Source of the DNA: Euryarchaeota archaeon UBA52
GTDB lineage: Archaea > Thermoplasmatota > Poseidoniia > Poseidoniales > Thalassarchaeaceae
Direction: 5' to 3'
DNA: 14,566 nt
Assembly (NCBI GenBank): GCA_002505455.1
Contig: DAVB01000049.1
Coordinates: forward strand, 1 to 14,566
Position numbers and translations under genes: made by a program. Shown one piece after another: positions 5,950 through 12,310 of this stretch (its first letter is position 1; every line of letters starts with the position of its first letter). The notes beneath the pieces are model-generated. The model was not told the DNA's origin and did no database searches. It saw nothing but the letters and a program-made list of their open reading frames with translations.

Positions 5950-8217
5950 TCACCTAAGATGAACCCTTTCCGTCGCACTCGGGACCCTGGCCCTCACAAC
6001 TTCCAATCTAGATCTAGCATGTTGATCCGTAGGATTCAGATCAAGCACCTGCCTCCACCTTATCGAAGCAGCTCGGAAATCACCGGTCCGCTCTTCTAGC
6101 TCAGCGAGCTTCATCAGCACATCAGATCGACGAGGATCACATTCCCACGCCTTCTCAAGATCCGATGTCGCTTCTGCTATACGATTGAACTCCAGATAAA
6201 GAGAACCCCTGCAACTCCAAGGACCGCTTTGAAGGGGGTCAATCCTAATCGCCTCGTTCAGCATTTCTTCTGCCTGCTCCCCTCTTCCAGTCCTGAGCAG
6301 ACAGGAAGAAAGCATCGTCATCGATGGTACGTGACTCTCATCGATCAAGAGTGAATTCTCGAGCAATTCAATCGCCTGAGACCATTCTGAGAGACCTATC
6401 ATCGCTTCGCTGGCGCGACGCATTGCAGAGGGGTTGTTGGGACTAGACTCCACAACCAGCATCGCATGATTTGCAGCCTCACTATACTGATTCCGAGATA
6501 AATAAGCAGATGCGAGATTCAGCCGTGCGCTTACATGTGAAGAATCCAATCTTAGAACGGATGAGAATCTCCTTTCCGCATCTTCTATACGACCCTCTCT
6601 TGCATATGATAGGCCATTCAAGAATCCAACCTCGACTTGATCCGCACGAAGCTTGTCGCATTCCATCAATACAGATCGCGCCTCTTCAAACTCCATCCTA
6701 TCAATTCTAACACGGGCCTCTTCGATGAGAACTCGAGGCTCCCTCTCAGCAATTCTACGAGCACGTACAATGCACGTCTCAGCATCTTCGAGATTACCGT
6801 TCATACGGTGGGCCATGGATGCCGTAAGCCATCCACGGTGATCCTCACGGTCCATTCCAACCATTTTTCGTCCACATTCCTCTAGGTCGGATACGATATC
6901 AAATGAAATAGATCCAGTCTGATCGCGCTGTGTATTCGCCTTGTGAACTAGTGCCATGGCGCGGGCATCGAGTACCCCGATGGTCCAAGCCTCCTCTTCA
7001 CACTCATCGAGAACCTGCCACGCTACTTCCAGTAGTCCCATAGCGACCGCAAGCTTCGCCGCCGCCTCGCAAAGAGCAGCCGTACGCCTGTCGTCATGGA
7101 CTAGATTCGTAAGACGCTTCAATGCAGATTCCGACTCTCCCATGGAAACCATGGCGGATACTTCCAGCAAAACAGACTCATCTGAATCAGAACCTGATTT
7201 TCTAACCAGTTTCAAAGCTAATTCATGGTCCCCTTTCAGATGGGACGCTTTAGCACGCAAGAGGAGAACTTCAGGGGTACTCCTGTCTTCCATCGAAAGC
7301 ATGTCGAGAATCTCAAGCCCTTCGTCCGGCTTGCCGTTCACTATCCTTGATGCAGCCCTCTTGATTTTCACCGATGGAGAAACTTCCGTCATCGATGGGC
7401 CAGTAGCGCGTGCTCTTAGTCCACCCAGTGAACCAACTAACTCAACTTCAGTTTCTTCATCCCACCCTATTGATGACAACCTTTTCTTGTTTCGTCTGTT
7501 TCTAGCATCACTTTCCGGTAACAAAGAAAGCTGCTCCACTAGGGCAGCGACTTCATCAGGCTCTGCAATGATGTGACTTTCCAGAGCCTCAACAAGATCA
7601 GAATTCGCTCCCATCGAGCGAAGTATTCTGAGCAACCCCGACATGGCATCATACCTGTGCCCATCTCTTAGAGAAGCCTCGTATGCGTCTCTTGCATTAT
7701 TCAGATCCTCATGTTCCTCGAAAAGACGCCCAAGACGTTCGAATTCAGAAGAATTGAGCTCCAAATCATCAGATCTAATTCCTGAACTATCAAGAATATC
7801 AGCAAGCCTATGGGTCAAAGTCCCCATCCCAATAAGCGAACCCTCTGATTCAGATCCATGGTGTTCCATCGCACGTGCCAGTAGTCGAGCAGGGTGCGTC
7901 ACAATCTCACATAGGCCCTCAACACTCAGATTGCCCTGTCTTTGAATGATTCTTTCTGCAGATTCCAATGCAGTGTGAGCAGCCAAACGATCGTGCGCCG
8001 GGCCGCCTTCCTCGAGAATCGAGTCTATTCCATCATTCATGGTCGCTAACTCACGATGAACTTCGTTGAATGCAGATGCCATGCTGTCCAATTCATCTCT
8101 CATGGATGCAGCCTTTCTCCTAGCGGTTTTCTGACGCATAAATGCATAGACATATGCAGCAATTAGGAATCCATAGACCCCAATCACGACCTGCGTCGTC
8201 TCAACCATAACCGCCAT
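5950..8217 (-). CDS. Membrane-anchored tetratricopeptide repeat (TPR) protein
   Basis: A 755-residue helical-repeat protein. Residues about 10-27 (VVIGVYGFLIAAYVYAFM) form a single membrane segment followed at once by basic RQKTARRK, so the positive-inside rule puts the large C-terminal part in the cytoplasm. A charged, probably coiled-coil stretch follows (about 36-72), then a degenerate helical-repeat middle. From about residue 500 to the end there are at least five or six recognisable TPRs, for example the segments containing GLSYAREGRIEDAERRFSSV, LNLASAYLSRNQYSEAANHA and RGSLYLEFNRIAEATSDLEK. TPR proteins of this sort are scaffolds for complexes, often at the membrane; no partner can be named. 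ATG 8217 is chosen because it puts the membrane segment at the very N-terminus. The frame is open to a TTG at 8262 and ATG 8208 is also possible. It is probably co-transcribed with dnaG, 78 bases upstream. Confidence 0.85.
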   Translation of the reverse strand: MAVMVETTQVVIGVYGFLIAAYVYAFMRQKTARRKAASMRDELDSMASAFNEVHRELATMNDGIDSILEEGGPAHDRLAAHTALESAERIIQRQGNLSVEGLCEIVTHPARLLARAMEHHGSESEGSLIGMGTLTHRLADILDSSGIRSDDLELNSSEFERLGRLFEEHEDLNNARDAYEASLRDGHRYDAMSGLLRILRSMGANSDLVEALESHIIAEPDEVAALVEQLSLLPESDARNRRNKKRLSSIGWDEETEVELVGSLGGLRARATGPSMTEVSPSVKIKRAASRIVNGKPDEGLEILDMLSMEDRSTPEVLLLRAKASHLKGDHELALKLVRKSGSDSDESVLLEVSAMVSMGESESALKRLTNLVHDDRRTAALCEAAAKLAVAMGLLEVAWQVLDECEEEAWTIGVLDARAMALVHKANTQRDQTGSISFDIVSDLEECGRKMVGMDREDHRGWLTASMAHRMNGNLEDAETCIVRARRIAEREPRVLIEEARVRIDRMEFEEARSVLMECDKLRADQVEVGFLNGLSYAREGRIEDAERRFSSVLRLDSSHVSARLNLASAYLSRNQYSEAANHAMLVVESSPNNPSAMRRASEAMIGLSEWSQAIELLENSLLIDESHVPSMTMLSSCLLRTGRGEQAEEMLNEAIRIDPLQSGPWSCRGSLYLEFNRIAEATSDLEKAWECDPRRSDVLMKLAELEERTGDFRAASIRWRQVLDLNPTDQHARSRLEVVRARVPSATERVHLR

Positions 8218-8295
8218 CGCGTTCGTTGAGGCTTTGATGCCTTCTATCCCGCAATGTAGCAAGACGCCGGTTCAGCGCCTATTTGCCGACAGCGG

Positions 8296-9465
8296 TCAGA
8301 GGTCGGAAGGCGTGTATGCTGAAACAGTCCCTTTACGAGCAGTGCCCGAGACAGAGCTCGCAAGAACATTCTCGATACCGCCTTTGCTAGCAAGATCGAA
8401 GATACGATCACTCATCTTCCCTGCAAAGACCAGGCCCTGAGCATTCTCAACTTCTTCTAGTGCTGCTTCAAGCTTACCGGCACCAACAGGATCCGTAGCG
8501 GAGCCGTCTTCAAGGATAATTACCGCATTGTTGGTTTTCAAGCCGTCGAGATGCTGACCCCATTCAGACATTACTTCTGGAGCCTGGACGTCTGCCTTTT
8601 CCACACCGACAACAGCATTATCGTCTTTCTCCATCTGCTTCTTGACTCTCTGTACCACCTTCGAGGCGACCTCTTTCTGATTCAGGCATTTTGTAATGGT
8701 CTTCCCTTCGAGATGCTCGACTTCGAGGCTCTTTGGTGCGAACGCTACATGAGTGAGAGACTTCTCAAGAGATCCAGATAGCTCCATCAGGAGGAGGTTT
8801 CCACCTCTATCCCCGTCCAGGAACGCTGTGACGTTTTTCTTATTGGATGCGAGATTCACGAGCTCGTCCGAGACACCAGCGCCCATCATGGCAATGGCGT
8901 TCTTGATACCATACTTCAACAGATTTCGAACATCATTACGACCTTCAACGATAATTATTCCATCGGCTTTCTTTACATTGGGCCCTGCAGTCATCCCGTT
9001 GATGGTGATTTCCGTATCCACGGTTAACACGGATCTGACTTCTTCGAGAATGTTCTTTGATTCATCAGCCCCAGATCCAATGAGGTCCATTAGCAGGCTC
9101 TTTGCACGGTCAATCACAACATCTCTCTTAGCTGAGACGACGTTCTCGATTCTTTGCACGCGAATTGAGGCCTTGCAAGGACCAATTCGATCGATTGTCT
9201 CTAGAGCCGCACCGATAACTGAGGTGGAAACCTGATCCATTGACGTGGTCAGCGTTATTTCTCCGTTAACACTCCCCTTTCGTTGGTTTAAGTGCACATC
9301 TACGTGCCCGATCCTACCGTTCCTCTGGAGAGCTCTTAGCTGCAGATCTTCACCCAGAAGTCCTTCTGTCTGACCGAATATCGCTCCGACAACGTCCTTC
9401 CTCTGGACAGTACCGTCTGTCCGTATAGTCGCATGTATGACATATTTTCCTTCTTTGTTTGACAT
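8296..9465 (-). CDS. dnaG: Archaeal DnaG (TOPRIM primase-like / exosome subunit)
   Basis: A 389-residue archaeal DnaG homologue. In archaea this protein has limited primase activity in some species and is a stable subunit of the RNA exosome, where it favours poly(A)-rich substrates. The archaeal signature IFGQTEGLLGEDLQLRALQ (29-47) is followed by RIGHVDV. The TOPRIM domain is complete, with E174 in IIVEGRNDVRN and the D217-G218-D219 pair in FLDGDRGGN. A charged linker (about 270-300) leads to a conserved C-terminal part. The length is usual for the archaeal family, which lacks the bacterial zinc and helicase-binding domains. The frame is open upstream to 9537, but ATG 9465 is preferred: it begins MSNKEGKYVIHATIRTDG as in relatives and has the strong SD GGAGG (9474-9478, eight-base spacer). 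An upstream small ORF ends one base before this ATG. Confidence 0.96.
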   Translation of the reverse strand: MSNKEGKYVIHATIRTDGTVQRKDVVGAIFGQTEGLLGEDLQLRALQRNGRIGHVDVHLNQRKGSVNGEITLTTSMDQVSTSVIGAALETIDRIGPCKASIRVQRIENVVSAKRDVVIDRAKSLLMDLIGSGADESKNILEEVRSVLTVDTEITINGMTAGPNVKKADGIIIVEGRNDVRNLLKYGIKNAIAMMGAGVSDELVNLASNKKNVTAFLDGDRGGNLLLMELSGSLEKSLTHVAFAPKSLEVEHLEGKTITKCLNQKEVASKVVQRVKKQMEKDDNAVVGVEKADVQAPEVMSEWGQHLDGLKTNNAVIILEDGSATDPVGAGKLEAALEEVENAQGLVFAGKMSDRIFDLASKGGIENVLASSVSGTARKGTVSAYTPSDL

Positions 9466-9466
9466 A

Positions 9467-9604
9467 TTACTTTCCTCCGAACGTACACCATATCCCCAAG
9501 CGGGGGTTTCGCGGCCTTTCGCCGCCGTATTCGGCAAGGATGGGTGCTAGGCACCCGCGAGTGGGACAGGTGAACTGTTCAACTCGTCGTAATGATGGCT
9601 GCAT
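9467..9604 (-). CDS. Candidate 45-residue Cys-containing small protein or leader peptide upstream of dnaG
   Basis: A short ORF starting at ATG 9604 and ending at TAA 9467-9469, one base before the dnaG ATG. An SD-like GGAG (plus-strand 9612-9615) stands seven bases before the ATG. The product starts MQPSLRRVEQFTCPTRGC and ends GIWCTFGGK; it has three cysteines (13, 18, 40), many Arg, Gly and Pro residues, and no recognised domain. CPTRGC with a later WC is faintly zinc-ribbon-like but lacks a complete four-ligand set. The RNA of this stretch also folds into several hairpins, so it may instead be a structured leader or a regulatory uORF controlling dnaG. In its favour are the good SD, ATG, and a stop codon overlapping the dnaG SD. 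Against it are the short length and the lack of any family I know. Confidence 0.4.
   Translation of the reverse strand: MQPSLRRVEQFTCPTRGCLAPILAEYGGERPRNPRLGIWCTFGGK
9474..9478 (-). promoter_or_regulatory. Strong Shine-Dalgarno of dnaG
   Basis: GGAGG on the minus strand, eight bases before the ATG at 9465. It decides the dnaG start against the longer in-frame ORF beginning at 9537. It lies inside the last codons (GGA GGA AAG TAA) of the candidate 45-residue upstream ORF, a classic coupling arrangement. Confidence 0.85.
9494..9556. other. Cluster of short perfect hairpins in the dnaG leader
   Basis: Four small inverted repeats lie within 63 bases: CCCC-AAGC-GGGG (9494-9505), GCGGC-CTTTC-GCCGC (9511-9525), GCCG-TATT-CGGC (9524-9535, competing with the previous one) and GGGTGC-TAG-GCACCC (9542-9556, six perfect pairs with a three-base loop). 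They lie between the divergent dnaG and TerB-like genes, within the candidate small ORF. They could fold in the dnaG leader RNA; no known riboswitch or ncRNA family is recognised. Confidence 0.4.
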
Positions 9605-9611
9605 TTGAACA

Positions 9612-9615
9612 CTCC
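9612..9615 (-). promoter_or_regulatory. SD-like GGAG before the candidate 45-residue ORF
   Basis: GGAG on the minus strand with a seven-base spacer to ATG 9604. It supports translation of the small ORF. An A/T-rich CTATTTGG on the minus strand at 9644-9651 is a weak TATA candidate that would give a short leader including this site. Confidence 0.4.
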
Positions 9616-9673
9616 GTAGAGATATGTGGATGAAAAACCGATTCCAAATAGATGCCCGAAACGGGGTGAACTC

Positions 9674-9681
9674 CATATCTA
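9674..9681 (+). promoter_or_regulatory. TATA-like box for the TerB-like operon
   Basis: CATATCTA centred about 24 bases before the GTG at 9701, which has no SD. This is the spacing expected for an archaeal leaderless transcript. The match to a TATA consensus is moderate. Confidence 0.4.
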
Positions 9682-9700
9682 ACACCTCAAATCTGCAAGT

Positions 9701-10168
9701 GTGAGCGATGCACCCCTTGACACGAACGCCGTTTTCAAAGGCGCTGTAACCGTGGCCTTTCAAGACGGACATTTAGACGATCAGGAGATGAGGATATTGG
9801 CACGCCTTTCGCATGCTCTTAGGTTGGATGAGGGCGTACCCGTACAATTGTATGACGACATAGTCGAATCCAAGGATAGTCCGGACGGACGTAGCATGTC
9901 AAGGTCGGAAGCACTTCTTGTCTACGGGCAGGTGCTCGAGGCCTATTGCACAATGCCTGAACCATCTCCCCAGACAGCGCTCCTACTTGCTTATCTTCGG
10001 ACGGCATTCGACATCACCGAACCCGAGCATCGAGAACTCGTCCGCAGCGTTGACAGGCATTTAGAGCAAGTGGTACACCGCAATGTCGCAGCACAACTCA
10101 GAACAAAGATAGACGATGCGATAGAACTCATCTCCAATCCTCTTCATAATTTCAGAATTAGGAGATGA
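9701..10168 (+). CDS. TerB-like helical protein
   Basis: A 155-residue soluble, helical protein. Residues 14-35 (GAVTVAFQDGHLDDQEMRILAR) match the start of TerB-like domains, where a DG-[hydrophobic]-xxxE turn (D22, G23, L25, E29) binds metal or caps a helix. A second similar turn (FDITEPEHREL, 103-113) sits in the middle. TerB-like domains occur in tellurite-resistance proteins, DnaJ-linked proteins and many uncharacterised signalling or membrane-stress proteins; no specific activity is known for this form. The GTG start lacks an SD and has a TATA-like CATATCTA about 24 bases upstream, suggesting a leaderless transcript. The gene heads a plus-strand unit; its stop overlaps the SD region of the next gene, seven bases away. 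Family assignment is by motif likeness only. Confidence 0.75.
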   Translation: MSDAPLDTNAVFKGAVTVAFQDGHLDDQEMRILARLSHALRLDEGVPVQLYDDIVESKDSPDGRSMSRSEALLVYGQVLEAYCTMPEPSPQTALLLAYLRTAFDITEPEHRELVRSVDRHLEQVVHRNVAAQLRTKIDDAIELISNPLHNFRIRR

Positions 10169-10175
10169 GGGTCGA

Positions 10176-10811
10176 ATGGACCTCGACGATTTTCTAGGGA
10201 GTATCCCGGTACGAAAGAGCCGTTCAGTTCGTGCCTTACCTGCGATTCTTAGGGAGGCGTACACTTACAATGTGCCCGCTTTGATCATGAAATCAAGCAC
10301 AGACAGACTTTCTCGCGATGGCGGCTACTCTTTCTTTCTTGGTACACCGGACGATGCGATGAGGCGAATAGCCTCATGGCTAATCACAAGAAATTCAGAC
10401 GTCCCCGAGAATCTCGCTGCGCTAATCAGGCCGTTATGGATGAGACACGGACGTGAAGACATCGCAATGTGCGCGCTACTCCTCGCCAATATCGATCATG
10501 CACGTACAGAAACAAGCCCATGGAAACTACTCGAAGAGTCATTGATGCCGTATGAACCAGTCGAGGGACTGCTCCTCTGTGTTGAAGAGATACTAAGATC
10601 TGGCCGGCAACCTCCCTCCGAAGATCAGATTAATGCATGGCTTCATTCAGACGGCGTATTGCCGACCCTGGCTCTGCTATGTATGCACGCCTCAATGATG
10701 AAAGGCAGAATGCCCATGGAGAAAGAACTCAAAATCCTCCGTGAGATGGATGAATTGGATACATCAGAACTCACCCGTAGAATAAGGATGAGGATCCTGG
10801 ATATAGATTAA
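10176..10811 (+). CDS. Conserved-looking helical protein of unknown function
   Basis: A 211-residue protein that I do not recognise. It is predicted almost wholly helical, with no membrane segment, signal peptide or cysteine cluster (three scattered Cys: 97, 125 and 168). Residues 85-106 (RPLWMRHGREDIAMCALLLANI) faintly resemble the W...HE.R..A...L helix of AlkD/HEAT-repeat proteins. The rest shows paired amphipathic helices, so a small HEAT- or ARM-like scaffold is possible. ATG 10176 follows SD-like AGGAG (10160-10164) and GAGGG within and just after the TerB-like stop. It sits between the TerB-like gene and a 69-residue gene, which suggests the three are made together. Being real is well supported by the SD, the tight packing and the protein-like composition; its role is unknown. 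Confidence 0.7.
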   Translation: MDLDDFLGSIPVRKSRSVRALPAILREAYTYNVPALIMKSSTDRLSRDGGYSFFLGTPDDAMRRIASWLITRNSDVPENLAALIRPLWMRHGREDIAMCALLLANIDHARTETSPWKLLEESLMPYEPVEGLLLCVEEILRSGRQPPSEDQINAWLHSDGVLPTLALLCMHASMMKGRMPMEKELKILREMDELDTSELTRRIRMRILDID

Positions 10812-10834
10812 CTCTAATCACCAGCCTACGCTAC

Positions 10835-10839
10835 GAGGT
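10835..10839 (+). promoter_or_regulatory. Shine-Dalgarno before the 69-residue ORF
   Basis: GAGGT three bases before the GTG at 10843. It supports both the reality of the short gene and its GTG start. Confidence 0.55.
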
Positions 10840-10842
10840 TCA

Positions 10843-11052
10843 GTGTCCGAAAGACTCCTTCCCTCTGATGACCCGGTAGCTGAGGAGGTTCTAGAGTGGA
10901 CAATAGAGAAGGATGCGAGAGACATAGCGCAGATTATGCATTGGCTTGAGCAGACCAATGGACGCCGAGATAGGATGGTTTTGATGTCACGTGCCAAGGA
11001 TCTAATTGATGAGATGCTGCATGCGATAAGACGCCTCGATGAACTGCGGTGA
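10843..11052 (+). CDS. Small helical protein (69 residues), unknown function
   Basis: A short acidic/basic helical protein starting at GTG 10843 behind a GAGGT SD. It contains two long amphipathic helices, about 11-37 (PVAEEVLEWTIEKDARDIAQ onward) and 41-69 (RDRMVLMSRAKDLIDEML onward), so it probably forms a helical hairpin or coiled coil. It has no cysteine, signal peptide or known motif. It lies 31 bases after the helical gene at 10176, and its stop codon TGA is part of the GGTGAT SD of the MobA-like gene, a coupled arrangement. It may bind one of its neighbours, but no function can be stated. The minus-strand ORF opposite it is Ser-rich and has no signals. Confidence 0.65.
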   Translation: MSERLLPSDDPVAEEVLEWTIEKDARDIAQIMHWLEQTNGRRDRMVLMSRAKDLIDEMLHAIRRLDELR

Positions 11053-11053
11053 T
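11048..11053 (+). promoter_or_regulatory. Shine-Dalgarno deciding the MobA-like start
   Basis: GGTGAT, complementary to the 16S rRNA 3' end, three bases before ATG 11057. It overlaps the TGA of the 69-residue gene. It favours 11057 over the earlier in-frame ATG at 11039. Confidence 0.55.
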
Positions 11054-11056
11054 TGT

Positions 11057-11623
11057 ATGCAAGCAATGGTTCTCGCCGGCGGGCGCTCTACAAGGATGGG
11101 CCGGGACAAGTCGACACTCGTCCTCAATGGCCGGACATTACTTTCAATCACAATAGAGAGACTCCTCGTAGCAGGCCACTCCAGAATCGTGGTGCTCGCT
11201 GCCGATGAGCAACAGAAGAATTCCCAGAGGGGTTCAATGGACGAATTTTTTGGTAACATCGAATGGCTGCTCGACCCAACTCCCCACCAGGGTTTGATAG
11301 AGGCGTTAGTCTCCGGAGTGAAAAGATCGGATTTCAATCAGACGCAACCCCTGCAACTGTCTGCAGTCGACTCTCCATGGCTCGATCACAGAATTTACCC
11401 TGCACTGCGAAAAGCCCTACTTGGGCGCGCGGAAGTCGTCATTCCTGCAGATCAACGACTCCACCCACTCCACTCTCTGGTGAGATCTCCCTCTGTACTC
11501 GAGAGCATTAATCCGGACGATGGCCCGTTGAGAGAGCAACTCAAGAAACTAAAGTCAGCCATTCTACCATGGCCTGAATCAGAGCTAATGAATCTCAACG
11601 CCCCATCCGATCTCGAAAGATAG
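11057..11623 (+). CDS. MobA-like nucleotidyltransferase
   Basis: A 188-residue Rossmann-like nucleotidyltransferase of the MobA/NTP-transferase-3 family. MobA links GMP to molybdopterin to make the guanine dinucleotide cofactor; related enzymes activate other phosphorylated precursors. The nucleotide-binding loop LAGGRSTRMGRDKS (6-19) is complete, D105 in SAVDSPWL matches the metal-binding Asp of the family, RLHPLHSLV (134-142) matches the substrate loop and MNLNAPSDLER (178-188) is the usual C-terminal 'NLNTPEDL' end. ATG 11057 is favoured by SD GGTGAT and by the protein starting directly with MQAMVLAGG; an in-frame ATG at 11039 would add six residues (MNCGDC). No other molybdopterin gene is in the window, so the substrate is inferred. 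Its last 39 bases overlap the convergent purN gene. Confidence 0.85.
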   Translation: MQAMVLAGGRSTRMGRDKSTLVLNGRTLLSITIERLLVAGHSRIVVLAADEQQKNSQRGSMDEFFGNIEWLLDPTPHQGLIEALVSGVKRSDFNQTQPLQLSAVDSPWLDHRIYPALRKALLGRAEVVIPADQRLHPLHSLVRSPSVLESINPDDGPLREQLKKLKSAILPWPESELMNLNAPSDLER

Positions 11624-12247
11624 GGGGTTGCTGCAGAATCGATCGAGAACGCCGGGATACAGAACATGCTCCACCTTTCTGACACGCGCACTCAATGAAT
11701 CCACCGTGTCGCCCTTGTGAACAGGTACGGTCCGCTGAGCAAGTATCGGTCCAGTATCGACACCCTCGTCGACTAGATGGACCGTACACCCCGACTCTTC
11801 TTCACCGGCAGCCAGAACGTCCCGATGCGCATGCGCTCCCGGAAAAAGAGGCAGCAAGGATGGGTGTATGTTGATCAAACGCCCTTTCCATCGAGACACG
11901 AAATCGGACGTCAAGATTCTCATGTACCCCGACAGAACCACCAGTTCAGTCCCCCATTCCGCTAATTCATGTAGGATCCGCGCCTCTTGCTCCATTCGCC
12001 TCCCTAACCCTGAAATTTTTTCAGAGAGTGGTATCGGCATGCTGGGAATGCCATAACGTTCTGCATGTGCCAAGCCACCCGCGTTTGGCTTGTCGCTAAT
12101 CACCACGACCGTTTTGTGCGTACATCCTTCATTCTGCTGATGTTTCAGCAAAGCCGCGAGCCCTGAACCTGAACCGGATAACAGCACAGCTACACGCAGG
12201 GGATCCTCAGGAGTAGAAGCCCGAGGCGCTACGAATCCATCGCCCAT
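11585..12247 (-). CDS. purN: Phosphoribosylglycinamide formyltransferase (GAR transformylase, PurN)
   Basis: A 220-residue PurN, transferring formyl from 10-formyltetrahydrofolate to GAR in purine synthesis. The catalytic triad is present: N126 and H128 in INIHPSLLP, and D164 in VDEGVDTGPIL. Other family motifs are VAVLLSGSGSGL (19-30), SDKPNAGGLAHAERYGIP (51-68), LSGYMRIL (105-112) and FPGAHAHRDVL (135-145). The phosphate loop reads SGSGSGL, where most relatives have SGxGSNL, so the usual Asn is a Gly (29). ATG 12247 is preferred because GATAAAAG on the minus strand (12295-12302) would place the transcription start between 12247 and the longer GTG start at 12295. With GTG 12295 the protein gains 16 unconserved residues. 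The C-terminal 15 residues after DRFCSN are not family-typical and lie in the overlap with the MobA-like gene. Confidence 0.93.
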   Translation of the reverse strand: MGDGFVAPRASTPEDPLRVAVLLSGSGSGLAALLKHQQNEGCTHKTVVVISDKPNAGGLAHAERYGIPSMPIPLSEKISGLGRRMEQEARILHELAEWGTELVVLSGYMRILTSDFVSRWKGRLINIHPSLLPLFPGAHAHRDVLAAGEEESGCTVHLVDEGVDTGPILAQRTVPVHKGDTVDSLSARVRKVEHVLYPGVLDRFCSNPLSFEIGWGVEIH

Positions 12248-12294
12248 GCTCGATGGAGGCCGTACCCCTCTAAGAATCGTGGGCAAAAACTCCA

Positions 12295-12302
12295 CTTTTA
12301 TC
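12295..12302 (-). promoter_or_regulatory. TATA-like box for purN
   Basis: GATAAAAG on the minus strand, about 50 bases before ATG 12247. Standard archaeal spacing predicts transcription near 12272 and a leader of about 25 bases. It overlaps the alternative GTG start at 12295, which argues against that start. Confidence 0.4.
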
Positions 12303-12310
12303 TCCCAATC

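Noticed and set aside
6956..7576. 206-residue Ser/Arg-rich plus-strand ORF
   Set aside because: Antisense shadow of the TPR gene; its serine richness comes from reading acidic and Leu codons backwards, and there is no SD or motif.
8753..9235. 160-residue plus-strand ORF
   Set aside because: Lies wholly antisense to dnaG, whose TOPRIM residues are intact.
9466..9537. Longer dnaG start at 9537
   Set aside because: Adds 24 unconserved residues and ignores the GGAGG SD before ATG 9465.
9467..9772. 101-residue version of the small ORF upstream of dnaG
   Set aside because: Its first 56 codons run antisense into the TerB-like gene and its promoter; only the 45-residue form has an SD.
10818..11066. 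82-residue minus-strand ORF
   Set aside because: Ser-rich shadow of the 69-residue plus-strand gene, which has an SD and coupling to its neighbour.
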